DNA from: JAABVY01 sp964627935 | GTDB taxonomy: Bacteria > Zixibacteria > MSB-5A5 > JAABVY01 | Direction of reading: 5' to 3' | DNA: 64,000 nucleotides | NCBI GenBank assembly: GCA_964627935.1 | Contig: CAZVLB010000018.1 | Location: 1-64,000, forward strand | Shown here: in pieces, positions 17,154-23,212 of the stretch | Layout: each line of letters begins with the position of its first letter | Numbering within the stretch: position 1 is the first letter of the stretch | Program-made: the position numbers and the translations under genes | The notes under the pieces: generated by a model | Databases searched by the model: none | What the model saw: only the letters and a program-made list of their open reading frames with translations | Told to the model about the DNA's origin: nothing

Positions 17154-17177
17154 GCCGGGCAAATATAAAAATTGAAC

Positions 17178-17232
17178 AAAACCTCCGCGTTATGCGTCCT
17201 TTTTAAAAACGCATAAAGACGGGGGTTTTTTT
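17178..17232 (+). promoter_or_regulatory. Terminator-like hairpin abutting the second tonB start codon
   Basis: A two-part stem pairs 17178-17187 with 17220-17229, then 17190-17197 with 17209-17216, leaving an 11-nt loop. The GGGGG at 17221-17225 lies in the 3' arm, is 7 nt before the ATG at 17233 and is the only ribosome-site candidate. The T-run 17226-17232 touches the ATG. The element therefore looks both like an intrinsic terminator and like a ribosome-site-occluding hairpin. Confidence 0.6.
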
Positions 17233-17817
17233 ATGAAAACCTATCAAACACCACAATCTCCCTATGGCGCCTTTGAACTGAAGCGCCTTTATCAGAGACA
17301 TATGCTGAGGGGAATCCTGATTTCATCCATTCTCATCCTGGCCTTTTTCTATACTTATGGACACCTTGATAATCTACAGGCCTCCGATACATCTGTGCGG
17401 AATCTTATGATCGAAAAAGGCAAACAACCTGTCTCAGACAGAGGCACTCTGTGGCAGATTGCAGACAACGACACATCAGAGACCAAAAGGATGCAACAAC
17501 ATTCTGAAAAGTATCCCCGTCCGGATGAATTTGTTGCCTTCGAGGAACCGCCGGTGTTGCTCAATCAAACAGAAATTATCTATCCCGAAGAAGCCAAAAA
17601 AGCCGGAATTGAAGGAACTGTCTGGATACAGGCGCTGGTTGATGAGAATGGAGATGTCGTTGAAGCATTGATCCTGAAGGATTCCGGGACGAATGCAGGA
17701 TTTGAGAAGGAGGCCCTGAAAAAGGCATTTATGCGCAGCTACAGGCCGGCATTACAAAATACTCAGCCTGTCTCTGTATGGGTGGCCTATAAGGTTCAGT
17801 TCAAATTGAACCATTGA
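17233..17817 (+). CDS. tonB: TonB-family energy transducer (second of four)
   Basis: TonB protein of 194 residues with the cytoplasmic motif SPYGAFELKRLYQRHM (about 8-23), a helix at 26-44, a short linker and a C-terminal TonB domain from about residue 105 (IIYPEEAKKAGIEGTVWIQA, then YRPALQNTQPVSVWVAYKVQF). The linker is about 50 residues shorter than in the first copy, so it reaches less far across the periplasm. Its only ribosome-site candidate is buried in the preceding hairpin. Confidence 0.84.
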   Translation: MKTYQTPQSPYGAFELKRLYQRHMLRGILISSILILAFFYTYGHLDNLQASDTSVRNLMIEKGKQPVSDRGTLWQIADNDTSETKRMQQHSEKYPRPDEFVAFEEPPVLLNQTEIIYPEEAKKAGIEGTVWIQALVDENGDVVEALILKDSGTNAGFEKEALKKAFMRSYRPALQNTQPVSVWVAYKVQFKLNH

Positions 17818-17847
17818 TAAAATATTTTAGACGCCAACGGTTAAATC

Positions 17848-17912
17848 TTCCCCGCTTAGTCCGATTTAAATACCAAAGGATTGGTATAAAAGGATTAAGC
17901 GGGGGATTTTTT
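17848..17912 (+). promoter_or_regulatory. Terminator-like hairpin abutting the third tonB start codon
   Basis: A 15-bp stem pairs 17848-17862 with 17892-17906 (two G.T pairs) and encloses an inner 7-bp stem (17870-17876 with 17881-17887, loop AGGA). The G-run 17901-17905 is in the 3' arm, and T residues 17907-17912 run straight into the ATG at 17913. The architecture matches the hairpin before the second tonB although the stem sequences are unrelated. Confidence 0.6.
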
Positions 17913-18530
17913 ATGAAGATAAAAGTTTCCAGGCAGGACAGGCAAAACGATCAGGCCGAAACAAGCCTTTTTCACAAGATTTTCAGCAGGAAGAACATGA
18001 GCACCCTGCTGAGCATAGTCTCGCTTCTGGCGATGATTATCACGATTACGATTGTCTTCTGGGAGGATCATGGACTGCAGGCACAGCCGGTTATTATTGA
18101 ATCCACCGCTGTCCTGACCAATCAGGTCGACAGCCAGACTACAGCTCGCATGGATTCTGTGTCCTATGCTTATATCCCCGATGACGTCAACCTGGGCAAT
18201 ATGAATGTCCGCAATGATTCCTTTCCCGGTCCCGATGATCCTGTTGCCACCGATGTTCCCCCCAGCCTGCTATCCGGACCATCGCCGGAATATCCATCTG
18301 CGGCACTGCGCAAATACGCCGAGGGCACCGTCTGGGTCAGGGTGCTGATCGACAGCGAGGGCAATGTGCGCAAAGCTTTCATAGAGCAGTCATCCGGGCA
18401 GGGCGTGGGCTTCGAGGAAGCCGCTCTCAAGGCCGCCATGCAGAGAAAATACGATCCTGCGCGTTACGAGGGCCGTGCGGTTGCGGTCTGGAGTTCCTAC
18501 CAGGTGACATTTAAGCTGCGCCGCAAATAA
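17913..18530 (+). CDS. tonB: TonB-family energy transducer (third of four)
   Basis: TonB protein of 205 residues. It lacks the PYGAFELKR motif seen in its neighbours; the cytoplasmic N-terminus is instead about 30 polar residues ending in FHKIFSRKNMS, followed by a helix at about 30-50. The C-terminal TonB domain is intact (PEYPSAALRKYAEGTVWVRV near 127, then YEGRAVAVWSSYQVTFKLR at the end). ATG 17913 was preferred over a TTG at 17814 that overlaps the previous stop, because the longer frame would read through the hairpin and has no ribosome site. Confidence 0.82.
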   Translation: MKIKVSRQDRQNDQAETSLFHKIFSRKNMSTLLSIVSLLAMIITITIVFWEDHGLQAQPVIIESTAVLTNQVDSQTTARMDSVSYAYIPDDVNLGNMNVRNDSFPGPDDPVATDVPPSLLSGPSPEYPSAALRKYAEGTVWVRVLIDSEGNVRKAFIEQSSGQGVGFEEAALKAAMQRKYDPARYEGRAVAVWSSYQVTFKLRRK

Positions 18531-18683
18531 CATAAGCCCCCGTTCTCATTTGAACATTTCGTCTATTCGCACGTCCATTTTTACAGAGACACATCCTGAT
18601 CTTACATCTAAAGCAAAGCTAAAACCGACACCATCTCTTGAACCTTATTTACGACCGCCTGAATTATTGAGGGTGATTTGATA

Positions 18684-18748
18684 GCGATTTTGTCACAGGG
18701 TGACAGGAATAATCGCAGGGCAGGATTGTAATTGGTGTGCACAGCACA
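18684..18748. promoter_or_regulatory. Pair of inverted repeats upstream of the fourth tonB
   Basis: TGTCAC-AGG-GTGACA (18691-18705) is a perfect 6-bp inverted repeat nested inside GCGATT/AATCGC arms (18684-18689 and 18711-18716). A second repeat, TGTGC-ACA-GCACA, lies at 18736-18748, 30 nt before the ATG. They could be operator sites or leader hairpins. The 248-nt gap between the third and fourth tonB genes holds nothing else I can name. Confidence 0.4.
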
Positions 18749-18778
18749 TGGTAAGATAAATGGGGAAAGGAGCAAAAC

Positions 18779-19519
18779 ATGACCACAGCCAGAGAATATG
18801 TATTCGCGCCCTACGGGGCATTTGAACTGAAACGTCTTTATCAGCGTCATATGATGGCCGGGACATTGATATCGGCCTCGCTTCCGCTCATGATTTTGGC
18901 AATTCTGGTGCTTCTGGGAGCATTAGGCGGCATGCATGAAACCCCTATAGCACCGGCAGAAGATGATCCAATCGTGTTACGCGAACTTCCGTCGCCCGGA
19001 CTGCTTAATGAGACTCCTATTTCGCAGGATGTGCGGGTGGAAAAGCCGAAGATTCCGGGTATTGGTGTGCCTGAGCCGGTTGAGGATCATCTTGTCACGG
19101 AGATCGTGGTTGTTCCCACGCTGAAAGACAAGGAGAAGCTTGCATCTGCAGGTGATGCTGATGTGGATATCGGCCAGTATGGATCCGGGGAAATCGATGT
19201 CAATGAGATTTTTGGGAATCCGGCGCCGGATGAATTTATTCCTCGTGATGAGGAGCCCGTGCTTCTAAGTGCTCCCGCGCCTCATTATCCGGAGATGGCC
19301 AGGGCGGCCGGCGTTGAGGGAGAGGTCTGGGTCAAGATACTGATCGACACCGAGGGCAAGGTGATCGATGCTTTCGTCTTAAAAGAATCCGGCGTCAATG
19401 CCGGTTTCGAGGAATCCTCTCTTGCAGCCGCCTGGAACAGGGTATACCGTCCGGCCATGCAGAACGATCAGCCGGTAAAGGTCTGGATCAGCTACCGTGT
19501 ACGCTTCCAGCTCAAGTGA
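18779..19519 (+). CDS. tonB: TonB-family energy transducer (fourth of four)
   Basis: TonB protein of 246 residues resembling the first copy. It has the cytoplasmic motif APYGAFELKRLYQRHM (about 10-25), a helix at 28-52, an acidic and proline-rich linker and a C-terminal TonB domain (from about 160; PHYPEMARAAGVEGEVWVKI and YRPAMQNDQPVKVWISYRV). Unlike the second and third copies it has a free AAAGGAG 6 nt before the ATG. A 248-nt spacer with inverted repeats suggests it can be transcribed separately. Confidence 0.86.
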   Translation: MTTAREYVFAPYGAFELKRLYQRHMMAGTLISASLPLMILAILVLLGALGGMHETPIAPAEDDPIVLRELPSPGLLNETPISQDVRVEKPKIPGIGVPEPVEDHLVTEIVVVPTLKDKEKLASAGDADVDIGQYGSGEIDVNEIFGNPAPDEFIPRDEEPVLLSAPAPHYPEMARAAGVEGEVWVKILIDTEGKVIDAFVLKESGVNAGFEESSLAAAWNRVYRPAMQNDQPVKVWISYRVRFQLK

Positions 19520-19524
19520 GGCAA

Positions 19525-20160
19525 TTAAGCAAGCTGCCTGAGTACCTGTTCGGTGGTAACCACCGGCGCGAAACCGAATGATATATTTTTCAATGTCGCC
19601 AGGTGAAAATCCTCATTGGAGGTACCGGTAGCATCGCAGACAAATTGTATGCGGTAATCTTTATTGAAAGCGTCACGGGCCGATGTCTCGCAACAGAGGT
19701 TGGTCATTACGCCTGTTATAACCAGGTCCTTTACACCCAGGCAACGCAGGTTGACATCGAGATCGGTGCCCTCGAAAGCCGAATAACGATGTTTATGGAT
19801 CAGCTTTTCGCCTTCCAGGGGCTTGATCTCTTCATATATCTCGGCGCCGAATGATCCCTCTTTGCAGTAATCCGGCCACCACCATGTCAAATTGCCGCCG
19901 TCATATTCCGGCGATTTATGCGAATGCGAGGTGAAGATTAGCGGCAGATTTTTGGCCCTGAATTTTTCCTGCAGAGTCCGGATATTGGGCACTATCTCCT
20001 GGCCATGCGGCAGGAACATATCGCCGGTCTCATGTACAAAATAATTCTGCATATCGATTATCAGAAGGGCGGTATGTTCTTTATCCAGATTAAAACTGTG
20101 CTGATTGTATGCCTCTATTTCCCGCAACCAGAATTTGCCCTTTTCAGTAAGTTCGCTCAT
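19525..20160 (-). CDS. Isochorismatase-family cysteine hydrolase
   Basis: Cytoplasmic hydrolase of 211 residues. The cysteine hydrolase triad is visible: Asp36 in IIDMQN, Lys123 in HKHRYSAF and Cys156 in MTNLCCETSARDAF. Such enzymes hydrolyse isochorismate, nicotinamide or related amides; substrate is not evident. The start is supported by AGGAGG 7 nt upstream. The gene ends 5 nt from the end of the fourth tonB, in a convergent arrangement, and is divergent from the zinc-ribbon/helicase operon. Confidence 0.82.
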   Translation of the reverse strand: MSELTEKGKFWLREIEAYNQHSFNLDKEHTALLIIDMQNYFVHETGDMFLPHGQEIVPNIRTLQEKFRAKNLPLIFTSHSHKSPEYDGGNLTWWWPDYCKEGSFGAEIYEEIKPLEGEKLIHKHRYSAFEGTDLDVNLRCLGVKDLVITGVMTNLCCETSARDAFNKDYRIQFVCDATGTSNEDFHLATLKNISFGFAPVVTTEQVLRQLA

Positions 20161-20258
20161 AAATCCTCCTCTTTTTATATCAGCTTAAACTGTAACAGCT
20201 TATAAAAAATCATTAGGATTCTAAAGTCAAATAATTTCGGGCCGATGATGAAAATAGC

Positions 20259-20287
20259 TTGACACCTGCACAAATGTGCAGTATATT
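20259..20287 (+). promoter_or_regulatory. Sigma70 promoter with LexA-like operator in the spacer
   Basis: TTGACA (20259-20264) and TATATT (20282-20287) have exactly 17 nt between them. The spacer contains the perfect inverted repeat CTGCAC-AAAT-GTGCAG (20266-20281), and its core TGCACAAATGTGCA (20267-20280) fits TGCNCN4GTGCA, which I recall as the LexA box of Fibrobacter succinogenes. A repressor there would block RNA polymerase. The genes downstream include a DNA helicase, consistent with SOS control. Confidence 0.7.
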
Positions 20288-20329
20288 GGATAACGCTTCA
20301 GCAAGGTCATTTGAAAAGGATTAATTGTC

Positions 20330-20512
20330 ATGATTTATCGCATTTTTATAAAAATCGGCTCTACTTTTGACTCCAAAAGGGATCCGGAAATCGGACGTAA
20401 TTCGGGATCGCGCGGGCACAGTTATATACATTGTCCGGAATGCGGTGCACAGCTCGTGCCCTCGAGTGGATGTTCGTTCTGTCCATTATGCGGCTGGTCA
20501 AAATGTATTTAA
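20330..20512 (+). CDS. Small zinc-ribbon protein (60 residues)
   Basis: Small protein of 60 residues. The second half holds two CxxC knuckles plus an extra pair of cysteines: CPECG, GCSFCPLCG and WSKC. The spacing recalls the C-terminal zinc ribbon of B12-dependent ribonucleotide reductases, but here it stands alone. AAAAGGA lies 9 nt before the ATG and a strong promoter with a LexA-like operator is 42 nt upstream. The helicase gene starts 13 nt after its stop, so the two form one operon. It may bind DNA or assist the helicase; that is inference. Confidence 0.65.
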   Translation: MIYRIFIKIGSTFDSKRDPEIGRNSGSRGHSYIHCPECGAQLVPSSGCSFCPLCGWSKCI

Positions 20513-20525
20513 CGGGGTTTTGATT

Positions 20526-23141
20526 ATGCATGTATCCGATCTTCAAAGATACGGCTTTCCAGCGATTTTAATCGATAGCTGGACATCCAGTACCGGCAAT
20601 GACCTTTTGCCGCTTCAGGAGCAGGCTATACGCGAATATGGCCTGCTTGAGGACACAAACCTGATCATCTCCGCGCCCACATCCTCCGGCAAAACTTTCT
20701 GCGGCGAAATAGCGATTGCCAAGGCCCTGATGGCCGGCAAAAAAGCCATCTATCTTGTGCCGTTAAAAGCGCTGGCCGAGGAGAAGTACAGGGAATTCCA
20801 AGCCAAATATGCGCCACTGGGCCTCAAGACGATTATCTCGACCGGCGACCATCGCGATTTCGACCGTGATCTGGATCGCGGCGATTTCAACCTGGCGATT
20901 ATAATCTTCGAAAAGCTCAATCAGCTCCTCGTTCGCAATCTTGATATCCTGGCCTTTATCGATCTGGTGCTGGTGGATGAGATGCAGATGATTTCGGATC
21001 GGTCGCGCGGGGCAGTTCTGGAACTGGCGCTGCTCAAAATTATGCGCTCAAAATATAATGTGCGCATAATCGGTCTTTCGGCGGCATTGTCCGGCTCCAA
21101 TGCCCTGGCTGAATGGCTGGGGGGCCGGCTGATGAGCCATCGCTATCGTCCAATAGACCTGCTACAGGGCGTGCTGTGGGAGGGGTGTTTCGATTATCGC
21201 AGCCAGAACAGCGGCGAACGGGGCAGTCTCAGGATTCTCGAAGATGACAGCCTCGAGCCTCAGGAACAGCTTTTTGCATCGATCAGGCGGCTTCTGGATG
21301 ACAACGAGATCATCCTGGTCTTTTTGAAAAGCAAAGCCTCGTGCTCTCATTTTGCTGCGCTTTTATCAACGCAAATAAATCTCAAACCGGCCCGTTCAGC
21401 TATCGAAAAAATCGAATCGGCAGACCGGACCTCGCTGACCGATGAAATCCTGGAGTTATTGTCCAATGGCCTGGCGTATCATCACGCCGACCTGTCATTC
21501 AAGCAGAGACAGGCGATCGAGGATGGTTGCCGGGCGGGTGAGATCAGGGTGCTGTTCGCCACAACCACGCTGGCGATGGGGCTCAATCTTCCGGCTTCGA
21601 CCGTATTTCTGGAGCCATCCAAGTTTGTCAGCGGTTGTTACAATCAACGGGCCCTGGCCGAGTATCTTAGCTGGCCGGAATATGAAAATATGTGCGGACG
21701 AGCAGGGCGCCTGTCTTATTCCGATCGTCCCGGCAAGGCGATCCTGATGGTATCGTCAAGTTTCGAGAATGAGGTCATCCGGGCCCGTTTTATTGATGGC
21801 AACCCAGAAAATCTAAATGGGGCTCTGGCCAATCGTAACCTGATCGATATTGTGCTGGATTTGATTGCCAGTGGATGTTGCTCCTGTTACCATCAGATCA
21901 AAAATGCCCTCGCATCATCATACAGCCGGCTGCAAATTAACGACACGGAGCTTGATAAAATAACAGACAGGCTGACAGCTGATAAATGGGTGGAATGTGT
22001 CGATGAATCTCTTAAGGTGACATCGCTTGGGGGAATTATATCAAGCTGTTCTTTAAGTGTTTCTACAGCTCAGAAACTCAAGTCACTGTGCCTGGCCGGG
22101 GCCGATTTCGATTCGCTTTTATGGATATACGAATTTGTTGCATCGGCGGAAATGAATGAACGGGCCATGATCTCCCTGCGCTACCGTCCCGATCCGCAAA
22201 TCTTCGAAAACACCGATTCAATAATTTCATCAGGTGATTACCCTGCTTTCAGGCTGGTCAAGCTCCTCAAAAACAAATCGTTGATTGATAAAACCGACCG
22301 TGCCCGGATAGCGCTCTGCCAGGCCTTATGCGATTGGGTCAAGGGTGAGCAATTGAATCTGATCGAGGAAAACTACAGAATCGGCGCCGGCAGCCTGATC
22401 AACTGCGCTGAAACAGCCTCATGGCTGTCAGAATCGACGGCATCTATGAGCCGGTGCTTGCTGGAAGGCCGAAGTCTGTACAATCTCTTAAGGGAACTGT
22501 CATTTTCGCTCAAAACCGGGCTGCCGTATGCCGCCAAAGAGCTTAACTCCCGGCTTAATAAAATACTCGAACGTGATGATATAATGCGCTTGTTTACAAA
22601 AGGATATGTGTCCACAAAGAGGCTCTGCGAGTGTCCCTCGGAGGAACTGCGGATGCTTCTGGGTAGCGAAAAAACGGATGCAGTTTTGGGCCTATTGAAT
22701 TCGAAAAAGGAAAACAAAAATAGAGAGTCACAGAAGGAGGAAAAGATGAAAGCTAATGGAAACAGGAAACTGGTCCTTGACGGCAGTACGAACCGCGACC
22801 GTCTCAATATCGAATTCCAGGGGCGCAGGATACCGGTTACCATGAAGAGCTTCAAATACCTGGTCAAGCTGGCCTGCGCCAAGTATGAGGATGAAAACGG
22901 CTGGCTGCATAAGGAGAAACTGGAACCCGGATTCAATCAGGCTCGCTATATCTACAATCTCAAGAAGGAACTTGGCCTGGCGCGCGGGCAGGGGATTCTC
23001 GAAAATAATCGCAGCGGCTATTATCGTCTCAATCTCACTCCCGAGGATATCGCTTTAAATATTGAAAATATCAAGGGTATCCAGGATTTCGAGATCAAAT
23101 CGCTGATGGAAAAGGTGGAGACACTGAGAATCGGCAACTGA
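20526..23141 (+). CDS. Hel308/Ski2-like DNA helicase with C-terminal winged-helix-like domain
   Basis: Superfamily 2 helicase of 871 residues. Motif I is SAPTSSGKT (near 48), motif II is the unusual VDEMQ (near 150), motif III reads GLSAAL and motif VI is MCGRAGR (near 400). RPIDLLQGV after motif III is typical of Hel308-type enzymes. Residues 720-745 form a charged linker, and the last about 130 residues look like a separate DNA-binding winged-helix domain. ATG 20526 was chosen from the helicase N-terminus and the position just after the zinc-ribbon gene; a longer frame upstream would overlap that gene. The LexA-like operator suggests induction by DNA damage. Confidence 0.78.
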   Translation: MHVSDLQRYGFPAILIDSWTSSTGNDLLPLQEQAIREYGLLEDTNLIISAPTSSGKTFCGEIAIAKALMAGKKAIYLVPLKALAEEKYREFQAKYAPLGLKTIISTGDHRDFDRDLDRGDFNLAIIIFEKLNQLLVRNLDILAFIDLVLVDEMQMISDRSRGAVLELALLKIMRSKYNVRIIGLSAALSGSNALAEWLGGRLMSHRYRPIDLLQGVLWEGCFDYRSQNSGERGSLRILEDDSLEPQEQLFASIRRLLDDNEIILVFLKSKASCSHFAALLSTQINLKPARSAIEKIESADRTSLTDEILELLSNGLAYHHADLSFKQRQAIEDGCRAGEIRVLFATTTLAMGLNLPASTVFLEPSKFVSGCYNQRALAEYLSWPEYENMCGRAGRLSYSDRPGKAILMVSSSFENEVIRARFIDGNPENLNGALANRNLIDIVLDLIASGCCSCYHQIKNALASSYSRLQINDTELDKITDRLTADKWVECVDESLKVTSLGGIISSCSLSVSTAQKLKSLCLAGADFDSLLWIYEFVASAEMNERAMISLRYRPDPQIFENTDSIISSGDYPAFRLVKLLKNKSLIDKTDRARIALCQALCDWVKGEQLNLIEENYRIGAGSLINCAETASWLSESTASMSRCLLEGRSLYNLLRELSFSLKTGLPYAAKELNSRLNKILERDDIMRLFTKGYVSTKRLCECPSEELRMLLGSEKTDAVLGLLNSKKENKNRESQKEEKMKANGNRKLVLDGSTNRDRLNIEFQGRRIPVTMKSFKYLVKLACAKYEDENGWLHKEKLEPGFNQARYIYNLKKELGLARGQGILENNRSGYYRLNLTPEDIALNIENIKGIQDFEIKSLMEKVETLRIGN
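22734..22748 (+). promoter_or_regulatory. Strong internal ribosome binding site and in-frame ATG in the helicase gene
   Basis: AAGGAGG (22734-22740), 5 nt and ATG (22746-22748) form a near-perfect translation start inside the helicase gene, in frame at codon 741. Initiation there would give a 131-residue protein (22746-23141) consisting of the C-terminal domain alone. The site sits exactly at the end of the charged linker between the helicase and the C-terminal domain. Confidence 0.5.
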
Positions 23142-23212
23142 GGGGTTTGCGCTGTAATGCTATGCCGTAATTCAATTTACTTTTTGCCTAAAATGATGGT
23201 GTGCAAAAATAA

